Shown here: one piece after another, positions 35,701 to 45,008 of the stretch
Numbering within the stretch: the first letter of the stretch is position 1
How the letters are laid out: every line of letters starts with the position of its first letter
Origin: Firm-13 sp964617375
GTDB lineage: Bacteria; Bacillota; Clostridia; Saccharofermentanales; Saccharofermentanaceae
NCBI GenBank assembly: GCA_964617375.1
Contig: CAZTXQ010000001.1
Location: 80,611-144,610, forward strand
Reading direction: 5' to 3'
DNA: 64,000 bases
Program-made: the position numbers and the translations under genes
The notes under the pieces: generated by a model
Databases searched by the model: none
Seen by the model: only the letters and a program-made list of their open reading frames with translations
Told to the model about the DNA's origin: nothing

Positions 35701-36126
35701 TCAGGCAAACGAAACGAGCGTCTCGCCGGCATTTACGGTAGAACCCTTCTGGACATAAATCGCGGCGATGGTTCCGTCAATATGCGCGACAATTTCGTTT
35801 TCCATCTTCATGGCTTCCAGAATCAGAAGGATATCTCCGCGCTTGACCTGCTGACCGGCAGCGGCTGTTACGGACAAAATTGTACCGGGCATCGGGGCGC
35901 GAAGCACTTCGCCCTTGATGTCGGAAGGTGCTGCGGCAGTCTTGGCCTTAGGGGCTTCTTTTGCGGGAGCACTTTCCGCAACAGCGGCCGGTGCGGCTTG
36001 GGGTGCTGCGGTACTTGCAGCCGGAGCAGCGACCGTACGATGAATGGAAGAGGTTCCCGTCGCCATATCTTCAACTTCTACTTCATAGGATTTGCCGTCA
36101 ACCGATATTCTGTATTTCTTAAGCAT
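35701..36126 (-). CDS. Biotin carboxyl carrier protein
   Basis: A 141-residue carrier whose biotinylated lysine shuttles CO2 between two active sites. Short N-terminal segment, a flexible Ala/Pro/Lys-rich linker (about 30-65) and a biotinyl domain (about 71-141) with EAMKMEN (Lys107). Layout matches the 1.3S subunit of transcarboxylase and the gamma subunit of acyl-CoA decarboxylases. It lies between the two carboxyltransferase genes, 20 and 28 bases away. Confidence 0.93.
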   Translation of the reverse strand: MLKKYRISVDGKSYEVEVEDMATGTSSIHRTVAAPAASTAAPQAAPAAVAESAPAKEAPKAKTAAAPSDIKGEVLRAPMPGTILSVTAAAGQQVKRGDILLILEAMKMENEIVAHIDGTIAAIYVQKGSTVNAGETLVSFA

Positions 36127-36146
36127 TTTTCTTCCTCCGTATTCGA

Positions 36147-37652
36147 TTACTCGTTAATCTCTGACTCAATAAGCGGATATGCACAAAGCAGTATATCAAG
36201 AGCGCTGATGATACGCGGACGCGTGGCGGAAGGCATGATCAACTCATCCACCTGCCCGTATCCGGCGGCGGTTTCGGGGTCGGAGATCTGTTCCTTGTAT
36301 GCTTGGACTTTCTCGGCCCGAAGTGCCGACGGGTCTTCGCTGTCGGCAATTTCCTGTCTGTAGAGGATGTTCGCGGCAGTATCCGCAGGCATGACGGCAA
36401 CTTCCGCAGTCGGCCACGCGAAAACCATATCGGCGCCGAGCATCTTACTGTTCATCGCAAGGTATGCCGTGCCGATTGCTTTGCCTGTAAGTACACCGAT
36501 ACGGGGGACGTCTGATCTTGCAAAGGCAGCGATGAGATCTCCGGCCGCTTCGATCATTCCTGACTTCTCCGTCTCGACTCCGATGACAAATCCTTCGGAA
36601 TTTGTAAATGTAACGATCGGAATCATAAAGGCCGAACAGAAACGAACGAGTTTGGCGGCCTTGCGGGCTCCCGCTTCAGAAATACGTGAAGAAGCATTTC
36701 CGATAAAACCTACGGATATTCCGTCGAGTTTGGCGAACGCCGTCACAACGTCCGATCCGTATCCTTCCCATACTTCCAGATACGCTCCGAGATCGGAAAC
36801 TTCCGAGATAACCGCTTTGATATCAAGGCCGGACGTATCGGCGTCGGAAGCCATGCGGTTTAAGACCTCGCTCGTACGGTTTGAATCATCAAAAGTTACA
36901 GCTTCCCGCGTAAATACCAATGTGTCACCGGTGTTTACAGGAATATAGTCGAGAATCTCACGTGCTTTGAAGAGACAGGATTCCTCATCTGGCAATACGA
37001 AAGCGGCAAGTCCCGTATCCTTCTTGTGAACGTCCGGCGTACCGATCCCGGAAACCGAAACCGATCCATCTGACCCGGCGGCCGTAAGAACGGGACTGTT
37101 CATAAACATCCGTGCCTTATCTCCTCCAAAGAGAAGAAAATCGCCGGCGGCTGCCGCGATTGCAAGTCCGCCCGGGCAATTGCCGAGAACGACACTGATA
37201 AGCGGTATAACACCCTTGGCCTCATCGAGTGCGGACAACAATGCGCCCATTCCCTCGAGGGCAAGAACACCCTCCTCGATTCTGGCACCGCCGGAACTGT
37301 AAATAGCGATAAACGGTGCACCGGAAGATACGGCCATGTCAAGAACCTTAACGATCTTCATGGCATGGGCACGGCTGATCGATCCGCCGTAAACATCCGG
37401 ATCCTGTGACGCCGCAAAAACCAGACGTCCGCCAATTGTGCCGTAACCGGTTACGACACCGTCTCCCTCGACCGGCGGCCTGTCAAACGCCGCGGAAAAC
37501 GGGCGCGACACCACTTTATTGTCCAGACTGACAAAACTGTCCGGGTCAAAAAGCATTGTGAGACGGGAAACGCAAATCCTGTTCGTGTCCATGTTGTCCT
37601 GCTGCGCAGCTGTTTTTTTCAAAAAGGCTGCCATTTTTTCCGAAGAACCCAA
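36147..37652 (-). CDS. Acyl-CoA carboxyltransferase (MmdA/PccB/12S type)
   Basis: Crotonase-fold carboxyltransferase with N and C halves in one chain (about 501 residues), like methylmalonyl-CoA decarboxylase alpha or the transcarboxylase 12S subunit. Seen: VTGYGTIGGRLVFAASQD, SSGGARIEEGV in the N half, and TFTNSEGFVIG, GKAIGTAYLAM and FAWPTAEVAVM in the C half. The last part departs from the family: the usual KHGNIP-like end is absent and ALDILL follows. No ATG fits at the start: AGAGG is 8 nt from TTG (37652); GTG 37661 overlaps it. It is 65 bases after scpB without a terminator, so it may share that transcript. Confidence 0.85.
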   Translation of the reverse strand: MGSSEKMAAFLKKTAAQQDNMDTNRICVSRLTMLFDPDSFVSLDNKVVSRPFSAAFDRPPVEGDGVVTGYGTIGGRLVFAASQDPDVYGGSISRAHAMKIVKVLDMAVSSGAPFIAIYSSGGARIEEGVLALEGMGALLSALDEAKGVIPLISVVLGNCPGGLAIAAAAGDFLLFGGDKARMFMNSPVLTAAGSDGSVSVSGIGTPDVHKKDTGLAAFVLPDEESCLFKAREILDYIPVNTGDTLVFTREAVTFDDSNRTSEVLNRMASDADTSGLDIKAVISEVSDLGAYLEVWEGYGSDVVTAFAKLDGISVGFIGNASSRISEAGARKAAKLVRFCSAFMIPIVTFTNSEGFVIGVETEKSGMIEAAGDLIAAFARSDVPRIGVLTGKAIGTAYLAMNSKMLGADMVFAWPTAEVAVMPADTAANILYRQEIADSEDPSALRAEKVQAYKEQISDPETAAGYGQVDELIMPSATRPRIISALDILLCAYPLIESEINE

Positions 37653-37717
37653 ACCAATCACCTCTTTCTTGTCCGCTTATATCCACTTATTAATAAAACA
37701 ATTTTGGAAATATATAC

Positions 37718-38386
37718 TCAGAGAACCTTGTCGCCCGGAGGAAAATTCACATCTGCCAGATGTTCCATCGTAAGCTGACGCGTGTCTTTGGATCCAGCCG
37801 CGGTTTCAAGAGATTCTTCCAGATCGCGGATTGTACCGTACATCATCAGATCCATCGCCGGCATCTCCGAAACTGAAGAAATACCGAATTCCATCAGGAA
37901 TTGCTGGGTCGTTTCAAAGAGCGAGGGACGTCCCGGCGCATCGAGTGTGCCGCACTCCCTAATCCAGCCTCTGTCCAGAAGTCTCGTTATGATGCTGTCG
38001 CTGCTGACGCCTCTTACAGCCTCGACCTGCGCTCTGGTGACGGGTTGATTGTAGGCAATTACCGCAAGCGTCTCATAGGTCGCCTGTGACATAGGCGGTC
38101 TGCTCTTGGGATGAAACATCTGCTCGAAAACGTTCCTCAGATGCGGTTTGGTGCACATCACGTAATCATCCTCCAGACGGCGAATCACAAGTCCGCCCCA
38201 GGGATTGTTTTCGTACTCCGTAATCATCCTGGAAAGCGTAGTGCGCAAAACCTCTTTGTCGACGCCCGTAATCTCCTGAAGCCGGCCGATATTTACAGGG
38301 TCGCCGGCCGCAAACAAAACGGCTTCCAGCGCTGCGGGGAGTTCCTGGACGGTAAGTGAAAAATGATTGAATTCTTCATCTCCCAT
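37718..38386 (-). CDS. scpB: Segregation and condensation protein B
   Basis: Winged-helix partner that joins ScpA in the SMC chromosome-condensing complex. The 222-residue protein has two winged-helix domains; ALEAVLFAAGDPV near the start and TYETLAVIAYNQPVTRAQVEAVRGVSSD are the family hallmarks. The ATG (38386) lies inside the last codons of scpA (11-base overlap), with GGAG 10 nt upstream, so the two are translationally coupled. The open frame extends to 38449 but without homology. Confidence 0.94.
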   Translation of the reverse strand: MGDEEFNHFSLTVQELPAALEAVLFAAGDPVNIGRLQEITGVDKEVLRTTLSRMITEYENNPWGGLVIRRLEDDYVMCTKPHLRNVFEQMFHPKSRPPMSQATYETLAVIAYNQPVTRAQVEAVRGVSSDSIITRLLDRGWIRECGTLDAPGRPSLFETTQQFLMEFGISSVSEMPAMDLMMYGTIRDLEESLETAAGSKDTRQLTMEHLADVNFPPGDKVL

Positions 38387-39203
38387 ACGGGTTTTTCTCC
38401 TTTCCGCCTGCTGAAATTTCACCGTTAAGCAATTCTGTCTCGGACGCATCTACATCATCCCGTTTAGATAAAAGAATAACATCAAACGGGCTCTCTTGCA
38501 CAGCAGAAATTTGATTTCCTCTAAGCAATTCAAGGACAGCCAGAAAGCCTGTTATTTTATCAATTCTTGATGTGTCATTTGAAGGAAATATCTCGTGAAA
38601 AAAGATCTTTCCCCCGGATAGAATGCGCTGCCACACAAGTTTCATTTTATCACGAACCGAGACCTTGTCACGTTTCAATATATGTGTAATTTTGGAAGAA
38701 AGATCCGCAAATCGCACTTCGTTCCGGGAACAAATCGCGGATATCGATTGCTGAAAGTTCTCCGGATCAAATTCCTGCGGAGGAGCGACGGTCTCAATCC
38801 CCAGAGAAGCGGGTGTGGCCGGCAGTCTTGTGAACGAATCGGCATAGTTTTTGAACCGTTCCCGGAGATCCTGCGCAAGCATTTTGCAGCGTCTGTACTG
38901 TAGAAGCCGAATCACAAGCTCTTCTCTCGGATCCTCCTCATCGGAAAGCGCAAGTGCCTTCCGGTCCGGAAGGAGCATTCTGGTCTTGATGTGGATCAGA
39001 GTGGCTGCCATAACAAGAAATTCCGATGCCACTTCCATGTCCAGCGAATCCATGTCCTTTAAGAACACCAGATACTGGTCGGTTATTTCGGCTATCGGAA
39101 TATCATAAATATCAATATCATTTTTTTCGATAAGATGAAAAAGAAGGTCAAGGGGTCCTTCGAACTGCCTGATTTTAAGCTCCGGCACTTGATGTACAGG
39201 CAT
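38376..39203 (-). CDS. scpA: Segregation and condensation protein A
   Basis: Kleisin that bridges the SMC heads. The 275 residues begin with LKIRQFEGPLDLLFHLIEKNDIDIYDIPIAEITDQYL, the conserved N-terminal kleisin helix region, and end with a winged-helix part containing FLAVLELLRGNQISAVQ. Length is normal. It lies between trpS (31 bases) and scpB (overlapping) in the common Clostridia order M50 protease-trpS-scpA-scpB. Confidence 0.94.
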   Translation of the reverse strand: MPVHQVPELKIRQFEGPLDLLFHLIEKNDIDIYDIPIAEITDQYLVFLKDMDSLDMEVASEFLVMAATLIHIKTRMLLPDRKALALSDEEDPREELVIRLLQYRRCKMLAQDLRERFKNYADSFTRLPATPASLGIETVAPPQEFDPENFQQSISAICSRNEVRFADLSSKITHILKRDKVSVRDKMKLVWQRILSGGKIFFHEIFPSNDTSRIDKITGFLAVLELLRGNQISAVQESPFDVILLSKRDDVDASETELLNGEISAGGKEKNPYGR

Positions 39204-39234
39204 CCCTTATCCCTCCTTCTCATGATGTATCCTT

Positions 39235-40224
39235 TTAGAGACCGATTTTCATGGCCTCTCTGACCAGTCTGATCGTTGCCTCCGCCTTGACCGAAGCCTT
39301 ATTTGATCCTTCGCGCAGAACATCGGTGAGTCTGTCCGGCGTCGCCAGTAGATCCTGACGCTTCTCATAGATCGGCGTGTGGAATTCGGCGATCTTGTTC
39401 TGCAGAAGCTTCTTGCAGGCCACGCATCCGATACAGCCGCCCTTGCACTGCTCTTCGATTTCCGGTACCTGGGCTTCGTTGAATACTTTATGGAAAGCAA
39501 ATACTGTGCAGATATCGGGATGCCCCGGATCGTCCTTCCGGATTCTGGCCGGATCCGTGATCATGCCCATTACTTTCTTTTTTACTTCATCCGGCGTATC
39601 GGCAAGTGCGATCGTGTTGCCGTAACTCTTGCTCATCTTCCTTCCGTCGGTACCGGGAAGAACTTTCGCTTTGGTAAGAAGCGGCTGGGGTTCCGGGAAA
39701 ACTTCTTTTCCGTAAAGAAAATTGAAGCGTCTCGACATCTCACGGGTTATTTCAAGATGCGGAATCTGGTCTTCTCCAACCGGTACATAATCCGCGCGAT
39801 ACATCATGATATCCGCGGCCATCAGAGCGGGGTACCCGAGGAAACCGTACGTCGTGATATCGCGGTCCTTGATGTTGGCAAGCTGATCCTTATAGGTCGG
39901 GCATCTTTCAAGCCAGGAAAGCGGTGTGTTCATAGCCAGGAGCAGGAACAGCTCGGCATGCTGCTTAACCTCAGACTGAAGGAAAAGCGTGCATTTTTCA
40001 GGATCAATTCCGCTGGCAATATAATCGGCGGCAAGACTCAATGTGTTCTTCCGTAAGTCTTCCGTATCCGCATACCCCGTGGTCAGAGCGTGCCAATCGG
40101 CGATGAAGAAGTTACAGTTGTACTGTTCCTGAAGGGATACCCAGTTTTCGATCGCGCCGAAATAATTTCCGAGATGGATATTACCCGTGGGTCTTGAGCC
40201 GGATACAATCGTCTTTTTCTGCAT
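39235..40224 (-). CDS. trpS: Tryptophanyl-tRNA synthetase with Fe-S-like cysteine motif
   Basis: Class I synthetase that charges tRNA-Trp; 329 residues with GNIHLGNYFGA (the HIGH motif) and GRKMSKSYGN (KMSKS). Near the C terminus Cys residues are spaced C-x20-C-x6-C-x2-C (from DIC to VAC, with one further Cys between), close to the C-x22-C-x6-C-x2-C pattern that holds a [4Fe-4S] cluster in the Thermotoga enzyme. No T-box leader is seen in the 27 bases before it; it is the third gene of the ileS-M50-trpS-scpAB unit. Confidence 0.95.
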   Translation of the reverse strand: MQKKTIVSGSRPTGNIHLGNYFGAIENWVSLQEQYNCNFFIADWHALTTGYADTEDLRKNTLSLAADYIASGIDPEKCTLFLQSEVKQHAELFLLLAMNTPLSWLERCPTYKDQLANIKDRDITTYGFLGYPALMAADIMMYRADYVPVGEDQIPHLEITREMSRRFNFLYGKEVFPEPQPLLTKAKVLPGTDGRKMSKSYGNTIALADTPDEVKKKVMGMITDPARIRKDDPGHPDICTVFAFHKVFNEAQVPEIEEQCKGGCIGCVACKKLLQNKIAEFHTPIYEKRQDLLATPDRLTDVLREGSNKASVKAEATIRLVREAMKIGL

Positions 40225-40251
40225 GAATGGTGCCTCCGTTATCGCTAGTAA

Positions 40252-41001
40252 TTAAACGAGTAAATTAGCCAGATAGTTCAATGGCGTTTGAATGATAATT
40301 TTGAATGGTGTTTCGATCCATCCGATCAATGTACCAAGCGGCGAAAATCCGGAGAAATTGCCTGCTATGATTAAGAGGAGAAGAACGAGTCCCGCATACC
40401 GTTCATACGTATGCAGGAATCCTCTCCATTTATACGGAAGGAAGGTCTCCAGAAAATGATAACCGTCAAGAGGCGGCAAGGGAAGCAGATTAAATGCCAT
40501 CAGCATCAGATTGAATATATACATAAAATAGAACAATTGAGTAAAAATCGAGAGTAAAAGACTGACGAAAGACTGACTGCCCCCCGGAATCAGGTCATAT
40601 GCTATCCCCGTCTTAATCCCGATCAGGGTTAAGCTCAGGAAAATCAGATAGGAAATCCACGCCACGATAAAATTCGAGGTTACTCCGGCGACACTGACCA
40701 GTCGAACGGAGATATTCTTGTTCTTCAATCTGGTCAGCCGGCTGTAATTCACGGGAACGGGCTTGGCCCAGCCGAAACCGGCCAGCAGCATCATAATCGT
40801 TCCCAGAGGATCCAGATGCGCAAGCGGATTAAAGGTAAGGCGGCCGGCAAGTCTTGCCGTATCGTCTCCGAGCCTGTAGGCCACATAGCCGTGCATAACC
40901 TCGTGAATCGTCAAAGAAAAGACAAGAACCAGTATGAGTATACACGCATAGATAACCATCTCGGGTACAGTTAGCTCCTGCTGTAAGAGATAATAAATCA
41001 T
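40252..41001 (-). CDS. Site-2 protease family (M50) membrane metalloprotease
   Basis: Polytopic membrane protein of 249 residues with HEVMHGYVAYRLGD (zinc site HExxH in the first membrane helix), NPLAHLDPLGTIMML and the C-terminal LLPLPPLDGYH motif with the third metal ligand. It is the short form without a PDZ domain, common beside trpS and scpAB. The ATG at 41001 overlaps the ileS stop (TGATG); the open frame reaches 41061 inside ileS. Substrates of this group are unknown. Confidence 0.9.
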   Translation of the reverse strand: MIYYLLQQELTVPEMVIYACILILVLVFSLTIHEVMHGYVAYRLGDDTARLAGRLTFNPLAHLDPLGTIMMLLAGFGWAKPVPVNYSRLTRLKNKNISVRLVSVAGVTSNFIVAWISYLIFLSLTLIGIKTGIAYDLIPGGSQSFVSLLLSIFTQLFYFMYIFNLMLMAFNLLPLPPLDGYHFLETFLPYKWRGFLHTYERYAGLVLLLLIIAGNFSGFSPLGTLIGWIETPFKIIIQTPLNYLANLLV

Positions 41002-44000
41002 CAGGCATCCATCCCTATCTTCTGTACGGAGAACACCGCGGCTTCTCCGTTGATATCCCACTCGCGGGGGTTAGGTCCTTCGCTCTCCTCAATCCCGGAT
41101 GCAAGCACTTCTTCGGCTATGAAATCTTTATGTGCCGATATGACAGATGCGACACGGGCATTTCCGCTGTAAAGGAACCGGATTCTGTCGGTTACTTCGA
41201 AACCGGATTCTTTTCTTTGTGTCTGAACCTTCGATATGATCTCACGGACGAATCCGTCTTCGATCAGTTCTTCGGTTAATGTCGTGTCGAGAGATACCGT
41301 ATAATCGCGGTCTGCCTGTGTGGCGAGGCCCTCGGGCTGTACATTCTCGACGATCAGATCATCCTTTTCGAGAACAATAGAAGAACCGGCAACCGTGATC
41401 TCGATCTTCCCTTCTTCTTCGAGAACCTTCATGGTCTCGCGTCCGGGAAGTGCCGAAATGATTTCTTTCGCGGCATTCAAATTGGCTCCCAGCTTTTTGC
41501 CGAGTGTTCGAAGCTGCGGTTTGAAGCGGTAATCCAGAAGTTCGGATGCGTCCACCAGTGCGACGAGTTCACGTATATTCAGTTCATCCTTGATGATACC
41601 TTCATACTCGGCGGACAGCGTCTTGGGTGCAACGACATAGATCTTCGACAGCGGCTGTCTGTTCTTGACGGCAGCCACATTGCGGCAGGCGCGGCCGAGG
41701 AAAACGATATGCTGCGCCACATCCATCTGGCTCTCGAGATCTTCATCGATAAACAGGCGGTCGGACACCGGGAAATCCGTAAGATGAACGGAGATCGGCG
41801 CATCCGGGAACGGTACACGAACCAAGTTCTGATACATGCTCTCCGTCATAAATGGAACAAACGGCGCGGCTGCCCGGATAAATGTCTCAAGAACGGTGTA
41901 AAGCGTCATGTAGGCGTTGATCTTATCCTGGGTCATATCCTTGCCCCAGTAACGGTCGCGGTTTCTTCTGACATACCAGTTCGAGAGTTCGTCGACAAAA
42001 TCCTGCATGAGACGGCTGGCCCCCGTGATATCGTAGGCTTCCATCTCTTCGTCAACACCTGCAACCAGCGAATGAAGTCTCGAAAGGATCCACCGGTCCA
42101 TTGCGGGAAGCTTATCCTTTTCGAGCGTGTATTTAGACGGATCAAATCCGTCGATCTCGGCGTACATGATATAGAACGCGTAGGTATTCCAGAGCGTTCC
42201 CATGAACTTTCTCTGGCTTTCGGATACCGTGCTCTCCGCAAAACGGCTAGGCAGCCACGGTGCGTTGGCGCTGAAGAAATACCAGCGCGCGGCGTCCGCT
42301 CCCTGCTTGTTCAAGACATCCCACGGATCGACAACATTCCCTTTGTGCTTGCTCATCTTGATACCGTCTTTGTCCTGTACGAGTCCCATGACGATACAAT
42401 TCCGGAAAGGCGCCTGATCGAAAAGCTGTGTGCCGATCGCCAGCAACGAATAGAACCATCCGCGTGTCTGGTCGAGCGCTTCGGATATGAAATTCGCCGG
42501 ATAATGCTTCTCAAAAAACTCCTTGTTCTCGAAGGGATAGTGATATTGGGCAAACGGCATCGCGCCGGAATCAAACCAGCAGTCGATAACTTCGGGAACG
42601 CGCGTCATTTCGCCGCCGCACTTTTCGCAGCGGATATGAACCTTGTCTACATAGGGCTTATGAAGCTCGATATCGTCCGGGCAATCGTCCGACATCGATT
42701 TGAGTTCTTCGATCGAGCCGATACACTCCCGGTGGCCGCATTCACATTCCCATACGGGAAGCGGCGTGCCCCAGTAGCGTTCACGCGAGATGCCCCAGTC
42801 GACGACATTTTCGAGGAAATTTCCCATTCGGCCGTCGCGGATGCTCTCCGGATACCATGCCGCGGAGCGGTTGTTCTTCATGAGCGAATCGCGGACTCTG
42901 GTCATTCCGATGAACCAGGACGATCTTGCATAATAAATGAGGGGTGTGTCGCAGCGCCAGCAGAAAGGATAATCATGCTCATAAGGATGCTTTTTGATGA
43001 GCTTTCCTTCCATATTGAGCTTTTTGATGAGGAGCGGATCTGCATCCTTCACGAAAAGGCCGGCAAATTCTTCCGTCTCCGGAGGCAGCGTGCCGTCCTC
43101 TCTTACCAGCTGCACGAAAGGCAGCTTATAAGCATGACCGACGCGCGCATCATCCTCGCCGAAAGCCGGTGCGATATGGACGATACCGGTACCGTCGCTC
43201 ATCGTAACATAGCTGTCCGCACATACGCGAAAAGCATCGAGACGGCTTTCCGCCACTGCCTTTTCGGCGTACGGGAAAAGCGGTTCGTACTTCATTCCAA
43301 TCATATCATTGCCGGTTCGTCTGTCGATAACCGTATAGTCTTCGAAAAGCGATGGCGCAAGAACGCCTGCCATGTAATACTTTGTCTCGCGCTCCGTGCC
43401 ATCCAGATCATGGGCAAGCGAAATCAGAACATATTCCTCGTCCGGATTGACGCAGAGTCCGACGTTCGAAGGCAGCGTCCAGGGAGTCGTCGTCCATGCC
43501 GCAAAATACGTATTCTCTTCACCCTTCACCGCAAAGCGGACAAAAACCGATGTCTCTTTTACATTCTTATATCCCTGAGCAACCTCGTGGCTCGAGAGTG
43601 CCGTGCCGCAGCGCGGGCAATACGGAACGATCTTATGCCCTTTATAGAGCATATTCTTCTCCCACATCGTTTTTAACGCCCACCACTCGGATTCGATATA
43701 GTTGTTGTCATAGGTGACATAAGGGTGCTCCATATCGGCCCAGAAACCGACACGTTCGGACATCTGCTCCCACTCGTCCTTATATTTCCAGACGGACTCC
43801 TTGCATTTTCTGATGAACGGCTCGACACCGTAATCCTCGATCTGCGGTTTGCCGTTGATTCCCAGCGCCTTTTCGACTTCGAGTTCCACAGGAAGTCCGT
43901 GCGTATCCCAGCCTGCCTTGAATTCAACGTGCTGACCCTTCATCGAATGAAAGCGCGGAATAACATCCTTGATGACGCGAGTCTTAATATGACCGATATG

Positions 44001-44165
44001 AGGTTTTCCGTTGGCCGTAGGCGGACCGTCATACAGCGTGAAAGAAGGCTGCCCGTCTATTTCGGGACGAATTGCCTTTTTATAAATATCATTCTCTTTC
44101 CAGAATGATAGCACTTCCATCTCGCGATCGGTAAACTTCATGTCAGTCGGAACTTTTCTATACAT
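41001..44165 (-). CDS. ileS: Isoleucyl-tRNA synthetase, type 2 (eukaryote-like)
   Basis: Class I synthetase charging tRNA-Ile, with an editing domain. The 1054-residue chain has PHIGH, GWDTHGLPVE, the editing region with FAAWTTTPWTLPSNVGLC, DCWFDSGAMPFAQ and DGIKMSKHKGN (KMSKS variant). The N terminus (DREMEVLSFWKENDIYKKAI), the length and the KMSKHKGN form place it in IleRS2, the group linked with low mupirocin sensitivity, not the short bacterial IleRS1. A good promoter lies upstream; I looked for a T-box in the leader of about 80 nt and found none. Confidence 0.95.
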   Translation of the reverse strand: MYRKVPTDMKFTDREMEVLSFWKENDIYKKAIRPEIDGQPSFTLYDGPPTANGKPHIGHIKTRVIKDVIPRFHSMKGQHVEFKAGWDTHGLPVELEVEKALGINGKPQIEDYGVEPFIRKCKESVWKYKDEWEQMSERVGFWADMEHPYVTYDNNYIESEWWALKTMWEKNMLYKGHKIVPYCPRCGTALSSHEVAQGYKNVKETSVFVRFAVKGEENTYFAAWTTTPWTLPSNVGLCVNPDEEYVLISLAHDLDGTERETKYYMAGVLAPSLFEDYTVIDRRTGNDMIGMKYEPLFPYAEKAVAESRLDAFRVCADSYVTMSDGTGIVHIAPAFGEDDARVGHAYKLPFVQLVREDGTLPPETEEFAGLFVKDADPLLIKKLNMEGKLIKKHPYEHDYPFCWRCDTPLIYYARSSWFIGMTRVRDSLMKNNRSAAWYPESIRDGRMGNFLENVVDWGISRERYWGTPLPVWECECGHRECIGSIEELKSMSDDCPDDIELHKPYVDKVHIRCEKCGGEMTRVPEVIDCWFDSGAMPFAQYHYPFENKEFFEKHYPANFISEALDQTRGWFYSLLAIGTQLFDQAPFRNCIVMGLVQDKDGIKMSKHKGNVVDPWDVLNKQGADAARWYFFSANAPWLPSRFAESTVSESQRKFMGTLWNTYAFYIMYAEIDGFDPSKYTLEKDKLPAMDRWILSRLHSLVAGVDEEMEAYDITGASRLMQDFVDELSNWYVRRNRDRYWGKDMTQDKINAYMTLYTVLETFIRAAAPFVPFMTESMYQNLVRVPFPDAPISVHLTDFPVSDRLFIDEDLESQMDVAQHIVFLGRACRNVAAVKNRQPLSKIYVVAPKTLSAEYEGIIKDELNIRELVALVDASELLDYRFKPQLRTLGKKLGANLNAAKEIISALPGRETMKVLEEEGKIEITVAGSSIVLEKDDLIVENVQPEGLATQADRDYTVSLDTTLTEELIEDGFVREIISKVQTQRKESGFEVTDRIRFLYSGNARVASVISAHKDFIAEEVLASGIEESEGPNPREWDINGEAAVFSVQKIGMDA

Positions 44166-44253
44166 GCTTTTTTCCTCACTTATTTAAGCGTCTATAAGGC
44201 AACCCGATTCATGACATCTAAAATAGAAAGCATACGACCGGGTTTGACTTTTT

Positions 44254-44283
44254 ATTATATGAACTAGTTTTTATTGCTGTCAA
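44254..44283 (-). promoter_or_regulatory. SigA-type promoter of ileS
   Basis: Minus strand TTGACA (283-278), 18-nt spacer, TATAAT (259-254): both hexamers are consensus. The start would be near 44247, giving a leader of about 80 nt. Confidence 0.85.
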
Positions 44284-44363
44284 CTGCCGTTCCCTTGAAT
44301 TTCATTCACAATATGGACCGCAATATGACTGTTTATACCGCTATATGCCGTATTGGACCTTCT

Positions 44364-44999
44364 CTAACCGCGGCTCTCAACGATATAGGCCGACTCGATA
44401 TCAGAGGTATGCATCGCTACGACACTCGGATACATATTGGCCGTTTCGGCAAAAGGATCCGGAAAGCCGTTCCGATCCGATCCCATATGGAGACGGATCA
44501 TCGCGTATTCCTCGTCGGTTATGCGGATAAAGCTCTGAATATAGAAGCAGGATTTCTCACCGTGACCGACCGGGAATGGATCGTGTACGGTCCAGACTTC
44601 CTTCTCTACCCAATTGGCGACTTCGCTTCCGTACGCATTCACTTTGGTTCCTTCCTTAACATTCTTCTTTTCAAGAACGTAGAAATTCACCTTGCACAGA
44701 TCATGCAGCAAAGCGGTAATAATGACCGTCTCTTTCTTGATTTCCAGAAGTCCGGATGCAACTTTTCCCGAAAGCAGCTCATATACGTTAAGGCTATGCT
44801 TCGCAAGCCCGCCCTTAACTGCCAGATGATATTTTGTTGACGCCGGCGCCGTAAAAAAATCCGTCTTCTGTTCAATCCAGTCAAGAAGACGTTCCATACC
44901 CGGTCTTCCCGTGGAAAGAAGAAGCTCTTTGATTTTTGCCTTATTGGCCATGCAGTCTTCATCTGTTAAAACATCTGTTTTTCCGTTCTCTAGATTCAT
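44364..44999 (-). CDS. HD-domain phosphohydrolase
   Basis: A 211-residue cytosolic protein with an HD metal site: KHSLNVYE (His68) and LLHDLCKVNFY (His99, Asp100), the first two parts of the HD motif, and further His and Asp residues later (RLHMGSD). The family splits phosphate esters or nucleotides; this member's substrate is not known. AGGAG lies 6 nt before the ATG. It is the last gene of a three-gene unit after an rRNA methyltransferase and a pseudouridine synthase, 9 bases after the latter. Confidence 0.8.
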   Translation of the reverse strand: MNLENGKTDVLTDEDCMANKAKIKELLLSTGRPGMERLLDWIEQKTDFFTAPASTKYHLAVKGGLAKHSLNVYELLSGKVASGLLEIKKETVIITALLHDLCKVNFYVLEKKNVKEGTKVNAYGSEVANWVEKEVWTVHDPFPVGHGEKSCFYIQSFIRITDEEYAMIRLHMGSDRNGFPDPFAETANMYPSVVAMHTSDIESAYIVESRG

Positions 45000-45008
45000 A
45001 AGTGGCTC

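Noticed and set aside
41709..43676. Open frame of 655 codons on the plus strand opposite ileS
   Set aside because: It mirrors the ileS coding frame, has no ribosome site or known motif, and ileS is beyond doubt.
44166..44260. T-box riboswitch before ileS
   Set aside because: The leader is about 80 nt and lacks the AGGGTGGNACCGCG signature and a terminator. The gap before trpS is also too short.
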